Positions 1 to 11,713 of a stretch of DNA of 64,000 nt are shown here, in pieces (the stretch's first letter is position 1; each line of letters starts with the position of its first letter). The notes beneath the pieces are model-generated. The model was not told the origin of the DNA. It searched no databases and worked only from the letters and a program-made list of their open reading frames with translations. The position numbers and the translations under genes were made by a program. Source of the stretch: Membranipora membranacea (Eukaryota; Bryozoa; Gymnolaemata; Cheilostomatida; Membraniporidae); NCBI GenBank assembly GCA_914767715.1, contig OU612074.1, forward strand, positions 18,832,062-18,896,061, given 5' to 3'.

Positions 1-186
1 ACTATCAAATTTTTCCTGAATGAAAACAGTTTACAAACTCAAACTAGAAACAAGCTGTGATCGATACATAAAAATTACTACAGGCAATGCTGTGACATTC
101 CCTTTTTTGCAAACATTTTGGCCACAGGTAAACAATGTAAAAATACTGCTTGATGTAACTAGAAATGATGTGATGCATCGCCTAAC

Positions 187-327
187 CTTGCTGACAAATG
201 GGTTTGAACTGGTTGAAGCTACTAGCCACTGTGGCTGCCAGGGTTGAGTTGACAATTTTACCCTCCAAAAGAGCACATCTGACAGCATAATGTGATTGGA
301 ACTTTAGGCGCCTTTCCAACATAGCAT
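187..327 (-). CDS. candidate internal exon (47 codons), unit 1 3' side
   Basis: Open stretch bounded by an acceptor (CTTTATTGCAG) and a donor (CAAG|GTTAGG). Its length is 141 nt and both ends are phase 1, like the domain exons of the neighbouring receptor family. The reading contains two Cys and a basic LERRLK segment; I recognise no domain. An almost identical copy sits at 46,547-46,687. It lies downstream of the terminal exon at 527-735, so it would only be used by alternative splicing or by another gene. Exon status is inferred from splice signals and the open frame alone. Confidence 0.3.
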
Positions 328-526
328 CTGCAATAAAGAAAAAGTTGATAACATTATAAACAAAATACTTGCTGCTTGAATCAATGGGACATCATCAGGG
401 ATTGTTCCATTACGGAACTGACCATATGCAGTTCCCTTTTCATGTCCAACTTGCAATAGTTAAGCAGATGCATAGCCTTTTAGGGGTTTACAATGCTTAA
501 TAGATGTTTTATAACTTAAGAACTGA

Positions 527-735
527 TTAACAATACTGGATATTATTGCCTTTGACCTCAACTTTCATAGTACAGGTTCTTTCTTTCCCATGTAAGACGG
601 AGTCATAAATACCAATAGGCAGACTCAGTTGATGTGTGATTCCACCTAGAGTTAGGTTGACGTTTGCCTCCCCAGAGGTAGCTGAGGCAATACTTCTTAT
701 ATTCCTTGGACACCCTTGGTCATTATCTGTTGTGC
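527..735 (-). CDS. unit 1 terminal exon: HYR-like domain with own stop
   Basis: Starts after the acceptor GTTTCAAG and ends at a TAA (527-529) after the residues NNIQYC. Reading: GCP-N-I ... GEANVNL ... LPIGIYDS ... CTMKVEV. The spacing CP / A-V / PxG / C-x-V-x-V resembles a shortened hyalin repeat (HYR), an Ig-like extracellular fold that often accompanies CCP domains. Phase 1 at its start matches the upstream exons. No transmembrane helix follows, so a transcript ending here would encode a secreted protein. HYR assignment is by motif spacing only. Confidence 0.5.
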
Positions 736-1146
736 CTTGAAACAGGAACAAAAACAAAACCTATTTATAAAATAAATGGTCGAGAAGGGCAGATAATGTG
801 AGAGTTTTTATAGCCTTTTAGTAAACTGTAAGTTGGTTTAAATTTCGCCTAAAATCACAAGGTCCTAATTTTCTACACACCCTGAAGAATGGGCAGCAAA
901 TGAGTGACCACATTGAGGGCAAGGCTGCATTATCGGGGTCAATCTGCTGTCAGTTTGAAGACATCTAGACTTTTAGCAAAGCCTAGCAGTCAACGAATTG
1001 TGGTGAAAGTCAAACCCAGGACCTTCAACGATTAAGCCAATCCGGTATAAAATGGACTATGACTGTCTAGCTTATTTACAGTAACTACAGATTATGCACT
1101 TCGCCACATGTTATTAGTGTATAAATATGAAAATTATTGTTCATAC

Positions 1147-1368
1147 CATTACTAATAACGTGAACGGTGATGATACATCCGGATCTCATGAAGGTGGGGT
1201 TCCCGACAGGAAGTTTAATTTCTGTGTCAGGTGCTATCCTAACACTAGCTTTCTCTGCCTCAGACCGAACATAGAATGTTCTGTCTCTAACTGTACATGG
1301 ATCAGATGTGGTGATTGTTGGATGGTTAGGATTGGTTGTTGATAAAGCTGATTTTGCTGTTGGATAGT
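1147..1368 (-). CDS. unit 1 HYR-like domain exon
   Basis: 222-nt exon, phase 1 at both ends, between the acceptor TATCTTTAG and the donor AATG|GTATGA. It encodes a Ser/Thr/Pro-rich linker and then C-x-R-x-R-T-F-Y-V ... SEAEKASVRIAPDTEIKLPVG ... CIITVHVISNG. The same pattern occurs in the exons at 47,548, 49,075, 53,444 and 55,140. I read it as a divergent hyalin-repeat/Ig-like module. It belongs to the unit whose NHL exon (1,757-2,657) is frameshifted, so it may no longer be expressed in frame. Confidence 0.5.
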
Positions 1369-1756
1369 CTAAAGATAAAAAAGAAAATACTTTCAACAGG
1401 AGGATAATAAATACAACGCTGGCAATATGCAAAAACCTCATATTGTGTTGCTGTATAAACCAGTGCCATAGCAATAAAAAAATTATTAACTGTTTGGAGG
1501 AAGAGAGTTCTGATACCACTACCAAGTGTTTGCCCATGATGGTACACAGGAAGTTAAATGGAAAAGCTTACCAATAACTTGCAAGTGAATAAAACATGAG
1601 TAAAGGCTCACTTGAGGCAGATCACTTAAGTCTGGATTATAATTGACTGATATATTTTTTTAATGATTGCATAGGATGATGTGCTATAGAGGCCATCCCA
1701 CTATCCCTTTCTGTGGGGGATAGGATTATGGTGGTTCAGAAAGTCGGTCTACTCAC

Positions 1757-2657
1757 AAGGAAACCGCAGAATTTGTCCAGACTCCCCAATATACAGGGAG
1801 TCATTGGTCATGAGTAGTGAGTAGGGAGCTCTAAGTGTTATACATCCTGAGCAAATATTAATTGTGCTGACATTGTTTTCGTTCATATCCACTATTCTCA
1901 TTATATCTGCCCACGTATCGGCTACAAGAAAGGTCCCATTTCCAATAAACTGCAGATTGCGTGGGTAGCTAAACCTAGAGTCGGCTAGACTGCCATCAAC
2001 AGTTTCACCGCTAAGTTTCTCTCCAGTGATCAGTGTGACTGCTTTATTAAGGTAATCAATTCTTAGGATGGCATGGTAGTCAATCACATAAATGTCTCCG
2101 TTTTTGTGCTGTGTGAAGAAGGTGATAGATGAAAGTTTATTTGAAGACGCAAAGACTCTAACACTACCATTTTCTATCGAGGCTGATTTCACGACTCCGC
2201 TGCGGTGAGTGAATAAAACATTTTCTTGTGCCTGATTGTCCCTGATCACATTAGACACAAACACGATATGCGGTTTGCTCGGTACATATTTTTTCTCCCA
2301 GCTGTGCGGGTTGTGATCAACCACCTGTTCACATTCTCCGTTAAAGACAGAAGTTGAGCCATTTCTCCTGTGGATCATCCTCAAACATTCCCTGTCTTCG
2401 GCTGTCTCAGCCACTATCATACGATCGTGTGAGATCTGGGCAAATCCTGTTATCCCATGAAAAAGAGCATCCTCACCAACACCCTCTCTATAGCCCCAGT
2501 TTGAACTATTCCCTGCTATAACTGTTGAAGTCACTCCGTCGGTAGTTTTGAGCTGTAATCGGTGTAGATTATGTTCCCAGGCCGATAAAGGTCAAGTTCC
2601 ATGTGGTGAACTCTGCCTGATGTTGTGAAAAATGTTTGCGACTTGGACTCTTCTAGT
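1757..2657 (-). pseudogene. unit 1 NHL beta-propeller exon, frameshifted
   Basis: 901-nt exon with acceptor TTGTAG and donor CCTT|GTGAGT. It encodes about 300 residues of NHL-repeat propeller; clear repeat cores are EGVGEDALF-GITGFAQ, VDGSLADSRFSYPRNLQF..GTFLVADTW and YSLLMTNDSLYIGESGQILRF. The intact paralogous exons are 938 nt (unit 4) and 923 nt (unit 2), both 2 modulo 3; this one is 1 modulo 3. Near 2,550 it lacks four bases that units 2 and 4 have in the DYSALKTSDGV segment, which throws the frame into an early stop. From about 2,534 on, the original frame is open again. I therefore call unit 1 a pseudogene, or at best a gene expressed from an internal start. Confidence 0.75.
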
Positions 2658-2963
2658 CTACAATGTTGAGCAACAGCTATCTCTATACAAAGTGAGCAGT
2701 TTTACATAACAGTGGGCGATACACAATAGCAGACATGCTACTTTTTATGAATAATCTTTCACTCATTCACATGTATATTGTATTATACATATTATCACAT
2801 TATGATGTTGTGAGAAAGAACTTACAATACACCTAATAGGCCTGAAGTATCACCAAGTTGTCCTATCAGATTATCAATTAGTGATGGTTCTAGTGTGGTG
2901 AGTTATAAACCAAGATGCACATACAAGTTAAAGTGAAGGATGGTTCACAATTTAGTAACCTAC

Positions 2964-3031
2964 CGCTGCACGAATTGTTGTGTCTCCTGATCCATGCATC
3001 CCGCTGTGAACAGCCTCAGCCAAATCACAAC
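2964..3031 (-). CDS. unit 1 exon 2: hydrophobic core of signal peptide
   Basis: 68-nt exon with acceptor TGATCAG and donor CAGCG|GTAGG. It continues the leader as VVIWLRLFTAGCMDQETQQ, equivalent to exon 2 of units 2 and 4, and is of identical length. It is still open in unit 1 although the next exon is frameshifted. Confidence 0.65.
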
Positions 3032-3181
3032 CTGATCAATATCGAAAAAAATGTTATATTAATATACCATTAACTTTCAATGACTTCAAATGTGGTAACA
3101 GTTAAATCCCTTTACAGAAAGTGAGTGAGACAAGTCAAAATAGTTCCCAGGAAGATGAAAAGAAGATGGTCATTTTCTTAC

Positions 3182-3202
3182 CAATACGAATCCAAGCTCC
3201 AT
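3182..3202 (-). CDS. unit 1 exon 1: start codon and first residues of signal peptide
   Basis: 21-nt coding part, ATG followed by ELGFVL and then the donor GTAAG. It matches the 21-nt first exons of units 2 and 4 (MAIGFVL). The TATA-like stretch that lies about 80 nt upstream of the ATG in units 2 and 4 is not conserved here; the corresponding sequence near 3,270 reads ttattgttttgaa. Confidence 0.6.
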
Positions 3203-3904
3203 ATCCAGACCAAGCCAGCCCTCTCAACACGAGTATTGCGGTGTTAATAAAATTCAACCGTCAAGTTATTGTTTTGAAATGCAAACTTCCTCGTCTTATC
3301 ACATTGACCTTTAACAACAGTCATCTATCAAAAGCTTAATAGATATAAGAACATTGCTTCATGAACTTATCAGTACGAAGACGAATCATATCAGCACCTT
3401 GGGCTTGTGTAAATCGGATCTGTTTTCCCCTTTATTGATACACCACCCTTATAAGCATCTACAAATGCAAAAAAGACAAAAACGATCTAGCTTCGAAATA
3501 TGGACAATCCACAGATCTCCCCTGAAATATTTGTTACCAGGAAGCGATTCCAACTAACGTAAACACAGTTTCTTTTATTGCAATTCAAAATAAATTGCTA
3601 CTGATTTTCATGAAATGATGCAAGCAAGGAGTTATTGTAAATATGTTTGAATGCTTAACCCATAATACCTTCTTCCTGGCACTGAATAACATGAAAATTG
3701 ATGATTTGGTTTGAATATTGTAATATTGTATATATTTGAATTCATATAGTCAGATACTTTCATTCTTTCAAAATAAAAGTAAAATTTGACATTCGGCATT
3801 GATTGCAGCCATCTGGGAGCAGAAAGTTTTTACAGCATATAATATTATCATCTGTCCAAGTCCTCATTGTGGCAAGAGTTATCCCCTCTAGAGTGCAGGT
3901 GCTG
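3203..3904. other. no gene seen
   Basis: Upstream flank of unit 1. A short stretch near 3,290 still resembles the 5' flanks of units 2 and 4 (cttcct-gtcttatca), and then similarity ends. I see no coding exon with convincing splice sites and no RNA gene. Confidence 0.5.
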
Positions 3905-6480
3905 GGACCCATGGTACCATAGACTTAATATACTACCTAGACAGGACAATGCTTATGCTTCACTGATCATAATAATGTCCCACTTAAATAGCACGACATG
4001 ACAAAATGAAATAATGTGAAAAATCAAGGGACGCTTGGCATGATATCGGCCCCTGTCCAGCCCCTTATTCAAACACGAAGAAAATTGGTGAGTGTATGTA
4101 AAAGACCTTTCCGCACGAGATGGTATTAATAATTTGTCCCAAGATTCAGAACTTTTTATGATAAGATACAATCATTGGCCAATAAACACTGGAATAAACA
4201 CAGCCATTTACCCTCAGCACTTCCATCAGTCCATCATTACTTTAAAAATGTAAAGAATACATATAACACAATATCAAAAATATTTTGTTGGATGATCAAG
4301 ATCTTATCACCACCATCATAGTTATTTTTTTCAAAATTGCACCCAACCAGTCAGTTCAAATTGGATTGCCAATTTTTTTTGTAGCTTCACAAGGAAGAAT
4401 AGATATGTACTGTAAATTGAGTATGCAAACTACAGATAGCTGTTGTTCCTGAGTACGTATGAGGAATCTAGAGCATATGACAATAACTTAAAATTGTTAT
4501 ACTTCAGTACTGTAGTCAAAATCTAATGGCCTTTACTGTGTTCAAACTTAATTTTGCCAATGCCGGTAAGGTTGTTTGAGTTTATCAATGAGATGTCGGC
4601 ATCAACAGTGAATGTCAATTGCTTCCTTGACTTATTCACAGACACAGCAGTGTGGAAAGGTAGTTATTACAACAGGACACGTCATCATCTGAGAAAATGG
4701 AACTATATGTAATGATGAGACTACAGAAAAAGGATGGAAGCAGTGAATCTAATAATTTTCAAGACTGGAAAATAAATGCCGGCCAAACGATCACCAGCAT
4801 TATTGCTTGACTCAGCCAAGAATTGCGTGCTCATATGCATCATAGCTGCTCACAAGCACAAACCTCTGCAGCCTGCAATAAATTGTTGTTGGTATGAGCT
4901 AAGGTTTAGTATGAATAATGGCTATTAATATAGAAACCAGTCTGAGCCACAAAATAACGCTTCTGAACCCTTTATTTAGACAGCCAGAGAAGTTTTTGAA
5001 TTAATGAGCAGCAACAATCCCTTCTGCAATGACTAAAAAATCCCTCTGTAAGGAGACATTGTCAATTATACAGTAATCACTGTTGAGTGTGCTGCACTAT
5101 CTTGAGAAGTATAGAGATGTCTGCAGGGCTCCACCTAGATCGAAATAGTTTTTATGGGAATTATTAACTATTGAATAAGAATAATGTGAATGTAACAATA
5201 AGAAAAATAATAATGATCATTACAGGAATTGTACTTTTCAAATATCACTCTAATTGACATTCACTGTTGACGCCAATATCACATTGATAAACTCAAAAAC
5301 TCCAAGAACCTTACCGGCATCGGCAAAAATAAGTTTGGCCACGGTATTTCATTTTCCAGTTTTGAAAATTATTAGAGTCACATGCTTCCATCCTTTTTTC
5401 CTTTGTAGTTTCATAGCGCCATTTGCTCAGATGATGACGTGTTCTGGTTTGGTTTATTATAACAATCATTGTATTAACAGGCGATAGGATTGGATTTTAA
5501 ATTCTGTTGTGAGCTGACATGTAGTATGGAAAAAAGCTCTTTAAGTGCTTTCCTGTCCTGCACTTTGGTGGGCAATAGATGGTATGTAGGATACCTTTGC
5601 ACAGTTGAAAACAACACGACTAAAAAGTGGATGGTCTTCATCGGACGCAATTATGTTTAAAAAGTTTAAGACATCTCAGTAATAACTTTTTTTTTCACGC
5701 TGCTGTTTCTGTGTATAGGCCGGGGAAGCAATAGACATTCACTGTTGACGCCGATATCACATTTATAAACTCAAAGAACCTTACCGGTATCGGCAAAATT
5801 AAGTTTGGCCAGGGTAAAGGCCATTAGATTTTGACTACAGTACTGAAGTATAATAATTTTAAGTTATTGTCACATACTCTAGATTCATAATACATACTCA
5901 GGAACAACAGTACAACATCTGTAGTTTGCATACTCATTTAACAGCACAGATCTATTCTTCCTTGTGAAGCGACAATAAAATTAGCAATCCAATTTGAGCA
6001 GACTGGTTGTGTTCAGTCACAACTACGAATAGTTTTAAGGAAAAAAATGATGATGGTGGTGTTGCTGGTGCTTAGATCTGGCTCATCCAACAAAATATTT
6101 GTGATCTTGTGTTATAGGTGTTCTTTACATTTTTATAGTAGTGAAGGAAGTGCTGAGGGTAAATGGCTGTGTTTATTTCAATGTTTATTGGCTAATGATT
6201 GTCTCTTATCATAAAAAGTTCCGGCTCTAGAGACAAATTATGAATACCATCTCGTGCGGAAAGGTCTTTTACATACGCTCACCAATTTTCTTTGTGTTTG
6301 AATAACAAGGGTCTGGACAGGCTGATATCATGCCCAGCGTCCCTTGATTTTTCACATTATTACATTGATGGACATATAGTAAACTATTGCTCACAGCACA
6401 AACTAATTACGTCATGTCATGCTATTTAAGTGGGACAGTATTGAATGTTATTGGCCTGTCTAGGTAGTATATGCATGGTA
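3905..6480. mobile_element. large imperfect inverted-repeat (foldback-type) element
   Basis: Sequence from about 3,905 to 4,800 recurs as its reverse complement between about 5,337 and 6,480. Examples are the segment around 4,190 (cagccatttaccctcagcac) against 6,160, the segment around 4,110 (ctttccgcacgagatgg) against 6,250, and the end motif tactacctagacagg at about 3,930 against cctgtctaggtagta at about 6,455. The right arm is rearranged: an extra copy of the segment around 5,740 (cattcactgttgacgcc) sits at about 5,253. About 0.5 kb of single-copy sequence separates the arms. I see no transposase, so it would be a non-autonomous foldback or TIR element. Confidence 0.6.
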
Positions 6481-6504
6481 CTATAGTAGTATATGCATGG
6501 TATG

Positions 6505-6628
<124 letters not shown>

Positions 6629-6899
6629 GTAGTATATGCATGGTACTCACGCCGCTCCCTATACCCTTTGCCACCAGAATTCCGGCTACTCTTGATATCG
6701 AAAAGGCAGAAGGGATTTTTTAACGCATGTGGGTTGTGCCGACACACTGTGGACCTTCGGTATCTTCAGTCCCGTTCCACAAGGACCTGGGTAGGTTTCA
6801 ACGGTGTGCCAGTACCGAATCGAGAGTGACTGCCGGCGGCGGTGATTGAAATTGGACCTCGCAGATAACAAGTTTGGACCCTTAACCATCAGACCGCTC

Positions 6900-7549
6900 C
6901 TGACTCTTCTCTGCTGCTGCTAAAATCTATAATTTTTCTTGCAAAGTTTGGTTCTTTCAGTATCAGACTCAAACTCAAATTGATGTGGGTCTTTTGAATG
7001 TGCAATCCTCTGTATGGTACAAACCTATGGATACTTATTAAGGTCAGATGCCACTGAAGCGTTGGCCTTGCGGCAGAGTGTTATGCTTGATTACAGCTGA
7101 CAGGTGGTAAGAGGTTGGAACTAAAGACTTGAAAACATATAGTCCTATACTGAAAAGCTCTATGCAGGTGCAGTCATTATCAGAAATCAAAACAAAAAAA
7201 GCAATATTATGATTATTTATATTTCATTATGACAATCTCAAGTTTTACTATATTATATTATATATATTATAAGTATCTATTATCTATTATTATGGATTAT
7301 TTTTTTCCTTGATCGGAAGAAGGCTAATGGTTTCTCTCTGATGGTACTTTGTTTGTGGAAGACCTTGGTAATTGGTAATTAAATAGCAAACACGTAATAT
7401 AATTTCCAAGAAAGTAAGAAATATGTTGACTCAAGAAGGCAGTCATATTTTACAGATAGGCTAATACTATCATCATAAGATAAGTAACTAGTTGGTTGCA
7501 ATATTTTGTGATGAATTTTATGATTAGTGGCATCTGAATCATTCTAGAA
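6900..7549. other. no gene seen
   Basis: AT-rich flank downstream of the 7.55 kb TM/tail exon. Similar sequence (isolated motifs such as caggtgcagtcat) recurs downstream of the 12.2 kb and 52.0 kb TM exons, so it is probably 3' UTR or flank duplicated with the exon. I see no coding potential. Confidence 0.4.
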
Positions 7550-7824
7550 TTAAGGGGTTTCATAGCAGCCATGTGTATTGTTCCTCTCCTCACTGCCTGA
7601 TGTTTGTTCAGACACAGCATACTCACTCGGAGGTAAACTATCTAGACACAACTCTTCATACTGTAGAAGCTGTTGTGTCCCAATCTGACCACTTTCTGCT
7701 GCAGTATATGATTGTTGGTTGAGGGTGTTTAGATGGGAGCTGGCAAGTCTTTTTAGATAGAAAACAATCAGCAACCTTCCAGTGATCACAAGAGCCGGTA
7801 CCAATATGCCAGTCAGAATAGGGA
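7550..7824 (-). CDS. TM helix and cytoplasmic tail exon (extra 3' exon)
   Basis: 275-nt last exon with acceptor TTTTTCAG, phase 1, stop at 7,550. It encodes a membrane helix (PILTGILVPALVITGRLLIV) followed by basic FYLKR and a 65-residue tail containing LQYEELCLDSL, PSEYAVSE and CYETP. LQYEEL fits the ITIM consensus (I/V/L/S)-x-Y-x-x-(L/V/I). The exon is open and has a length compatible with the 12.2 kb and 52.0 kb equivalents (251 and 281 nt), but the CCP exon just upstream is frameshifted. It could act as an alternative last exon for unit 2 or be a relic of a deleted unit. Confidence 0.6.
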
Positions 7825-7950
7825 CTGAAAAATAAAAGATTATATCTTCACTTAATTAGCTGCTACGCAATTAATTACTACCCAATTTTCAAACAACTCA
7901 CTTGTTGAATTTAAAGGTTATATACAAAAGTGTCATGTGTGTGTTCATAC

Positions 7951-8163
7951 CTACAATATCCCTTTGGCAGAGTAGTGTGTTGCCAGACCACTCCACTCCA
8001 ATCCTGTGGATGTATTTGTACATGTGTACAGTCCATCGCCTGAGGTAACTTTGGTGTTACACTGGTAATAAATCTGTGAGCCCAGTCTGTCACTGTAAGA
8101 AGTACCAGAAGTAACCAGTTTGGCATTCTCTATTACCGGCAGTTCACCACACCTCTTCAGATA
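7951..8163 (-). pseudogene. CCP/sushi exon, frameshifted
   Basis: Clear homologue of the 204-nt CCP exons elsewhere, but 213 nt long. Relative to the copy at 15,417-15,620 it has a 2-nt deletion near the 5' end (around 8,152), an in-frame 6-nt insertion, and a 5-nt duplication (actcc) around 8,000. The first shift gives a stop after a few codons. Four-cysteine sushi features remain legible in the middle (CGELPVIENAKL ... YYQCNTK ... GLYTC). Splice sites are kept. Confidence 0.75.
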
Positions 8164-8169
8164 CTACAA

Positions 8170-10640
8170 TACATACATACAATACTATACAATGTATATG
8201 AAGTATGTATTTTTGTAAGACGTTTGACTGTTTTACGCACAATTCCTATTCTACCCATTGTGAGATTTCATTATATTGATATTTGATTGTTATAATAGAA
8301 GATAAACAGAGTGCCAGATCATGTTTTCATAGCAATATCAATATCACCACAGACTTGAGCTGCTTGTTGTATTTTAGCTGATTGTTTTTAAATTTAGTCT
8401 GACCGATTGTGTGAATTAAAATTGGCCTTATCCTTTTTATTTTGGGTATTGCAAAGCAGCAAAAGTCATACAATTTCACATATTTGATATTCTAGTATTG
8501 TCCTCTCTTTTAGTAAATTGAAACGACTCCATGGATTGGTAAGAGTGTTGGTTAAAAAAGGAAAAGAATTCGAAGTCAGACAGATGTCATGTGCAGACAC
8601 TGAGATCTACAGTTGTACCATTTAAACATCCTGCAAATGACTGACACTCAGTTCATTAAAAGTATTGGCTGAATTAAGTGATTATCTCCTCCTGACCAAA
8701 CTTTGAACTTCACTCTAGGTAAGTGTATTTATCATAGGTGAATTAGACCCACATGTAATTGTGCAATATACCAATATAAACCCAATGAGCAACAATAATA
8801 TTTAAAAAAAATATTATTTCTCAAAGAAATCTACAAAAAACAGCCTTTACTAACAAGGTAATGTATCGCAAACTTACTTCCAATAGTCCGATTTCTTCCA
8901 AGTTTTTTTTGGTCGTTTGGAATAGGGCTGTCCAAAAATGACCATTTTTGCATCATTGTAAATTGCATACAAGCAAAATGTAACATGTATATCTATTTTT
9001 TAAAAGTATGCCTGATGTATACTAACGATTGCGCAATACGCCAGAGACCTTAGCCTTTGATATACTCTCTTTGTCTAAACAAAGCCCCATCTATAACCAG
9101 CGTTCAATTCAATCAATGTATGAGGCACAATAATCCTTTGTCCCAAATGCCACAAGTACAATTATAATCCACTACAGTTTGCCTAATACTGTTAACAATC
9201 TTTGCTGTTAATACCAAAGATTATAAATTGTTAATACTACATCTTACAAAATATTCTGATTATAAAATAAATTATTGATGGTGCTGATTCGAATCGAGTA
9301 ATTTAGCAGAAAATCTCATCATTCAACATCAAATGTGGAAATGAGTCATGGGCACAATTGGTCTTGTTTGGTTTCCCATCTTATATTCCAATGTTTAACC
9401 TCAACAAGATTTTTTATTCATGTGTAGTCAAGTTGTAATTTCATTGTATATATAGGTTAGCTCACCTTTGTCTAACAACAGATTGTCGGGGAAAATGCAT
9501 GAGTTTTATACTATTCAATTGACTTGCTCCACGACCAGTAGAGCCTCCCTAAGCCAAGCGTAGCAAGCCAGTGATACCATGAAGTGAATGGTAATTAATA
9601 TTATTATAATCTCATATGACACATGCCTCCACAATATACTAACTCTGTCAGTCCGAAAATATTTTCCTTGTACTTTTGTGATGGCTTATTTAGTCAAACG
9701 GCAATGCATCTTTAAATTTAGAAATTGTGGCTAAAATAGATTATATTTTAGTTGCTTCGATTATTTATTAATGCAGAAAGCGTGCTAAGAAGAATGAAAT
9801 TGATTTAAGAGTTGGTGGTATACGCTAAGAGTGTCAGTCGCTAAGCACGCATGTATTGGAGGTCATGGGTTTGGTTAGTCCCCAGGGCTTGACAATAGGC
9901 AGGCATGGGTAACTCTTTGATTACAGATTTCTGCAAGAAACTGATCTATGAATAATGAACTGCAATATATCTATTATGATAAAGGGAAGGTTACCAAAAT
10001 ATGTGCATGTCTTGGTACTGAGCATAGGGATTCATAAGTTAAAATGGAGATAGGAGCTGGACAATGTTTAACACAGCATAATTTATTTTTCTAGCAATTT
10101 CAATTGTAAGCAGAGGCTGTACACACAGCATTCTTCTCATATTCTCAGGGTTATCATGTGCTGCTTTTCATAATGATGTGTAATTGTGTGGCCAATTAAA
10201 ATTGTTTTAAAAACAGGCGCTTGAGCTATTGTTGGGTAACAAGATTAAGTGGACATAATCTCATAATTGTGTTGGTTTGCGTTGCCGCAATGTCTCTCTG
10301 TTTAGTCCTACAATCAAATGATTTGCTATGTAGTGCTCTCATATTTACAGGTAGGCATACCAGGAGTCGTTGCTGGCATTAGGCTTACAAAACAAAGGCT
10401 AATAATTTAGGCTAGCGCAATATAATTTTGAATATAATCATGGGCTAAGACCCCTGTAACTAGTGGTGTCACGATACGATTCATATTGGGAATACCTAAT
10501 CGATCACACCTCATTATCGCGATTTAATAAGGTGACAGCTGAAGTCGATTGCACAGCGGTAAATTCATTGTCACGGTTAATATGGTCGAAAATCGAAATT
10601 GGGACAAGGGTTGGTTGACAGGGAAGGTGTAAATTCGAAA
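8170..10640. other. no gene seen
   Basis: About 2.5 kb of AT-rich sequence between the 8.0 kb CCP relic and the 10.6 kb stretch. I found no convincing exon, repeat array or RNA gene. It may hold old unrecognised repeats. Confidence 0.4.
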
Positions 10641-10654
10641 AATCGAACTCGGGA

Positions 10655-10786
10655 AAATCGATGCCACAATCAGAATCGAGGCAGTCCTAGCCAAATACAA
10701 AATCGTGACAGCGCTACCTGTAAGTCCTTGCTCTCTGTATGGCATCACAGCCCTCAACACAGTGAACAATACTATCCTCATGACAG
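10655..10786 (+). other. exon-like stretch on plus strand
   Basis: Open plus-strand run ending at a good donor (ATGACAG|GTAGGT). The reading contains AVLAKYKIVTALPVSPCSLYGITAL, which has coding-like composition but which I cannot assign to a family. No partner exon is evident, so this is only a candidate. Confidence 0.2.
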
Positions 10787-11174
10787 GTAGGTACCATAGT
10801 AAATACCTTTCATACTGTCATTTATCCGGATACCCAACTAACCATATTGACTTCAAGCTGTTGATGGCATATGGCCAAGGAGCTATTGGTGACTGCATTT
10901 GGGAATATTCTAGCTCAAATAAAGCTGCAAAATGATATCCCTCGCATGCCTTCTATGGTGTTTACCTGATCATAATCGTATATTTTATATCTGATATAAT
11001 ATGCCTCTATAATATCAATACTACCACTATTAGGGCTTCTTTGAGGGAAGGATTTGGGATTTGAATGTGTCACTTATTTTTGCTCAAATCAGAAGCACTG
11101 CCCAATCAACTCTTAAACATCTTGCTTGTAAGACAGTAATTTATTTTTGAAACAACCCTGATAAACTTCACTAA

Positions 11175-11713
11175 TTTTTAATTGACATTGTTTCCTCGAT
11201 TAATCCTTGTTCGAAATGTAATAGTGTCAGGCCTTCTTGTGTATTTCGTAGGATTAAAATATTTTATAATTGTTTGATGGGTATCCCTGGCCCTAACTTT
11301 GTTCATATCACTGGTAAAGGTGGGTTGATTCAAGTACCAGTAGATGAATTATGCGACCTCATTTAATCCAACCGCTCAAAAACTACTACCCAGTCCAGCA
11401 AAAATTAAAAACGGTAGTATTGAATTTGGATTGGAAATTGTGAATCAAATTTCTATCGCTATCTATTCTATTATTATCTTGCAAGGGTTAATGGAGAGTT
11501 TTTAACGACATTAACACAATTGATTGTTCTGCTTGGTGCTTTGAGTTTGAAATAATACCTGTATACAGGAAGAACATGTATGCTGATAAAATTTCTAATG
11601 TTTGGAGACATTCAATTTTTGATCCTAGATTCTTCTTGTGTAAAGAATTTTCTATGTTTAGCCGGATACAAGGACGGGATATGAGAAATTGGGCAAAGTG
11701 GGATAACTTCTAG
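11175..11713 (+). pseudogene. degenerate coding sequence in three successive frames, unknown
   Basis: Three adjacent open pieces in different plus-strand frames: 11,175-11,366 (contains NPCSKCNSVRPSC and PGPNFVHITGKGG, stop TAA), 11,344-11,514 (contains NPTAQKLLPSPAKIKNG, stop TAA) and about 11,507-11,713 (contains CFEFEIIPVYRKN and SRIQGRDMRNWAKWD, stop TAG). Together they look like one protein of about 170 residues broken by two frameshifts. I recognise neither the family nor whether it came from a host gene or a mobile element. Confidence 0.35.

Noticed and set aside
31-288. 85-codon minus frame, repeated at 46,391-46,648
   Set aside because: The ATG-led frame is out of register with the splice-bounded 141-nt open run at 187-327, which is the better candidate.
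7911-8126. 71-codon minus frame apparently covering the CCP exon
   Set aside because: It is the wrong frame for the sushi cysteines; the true frame is broken by indels.
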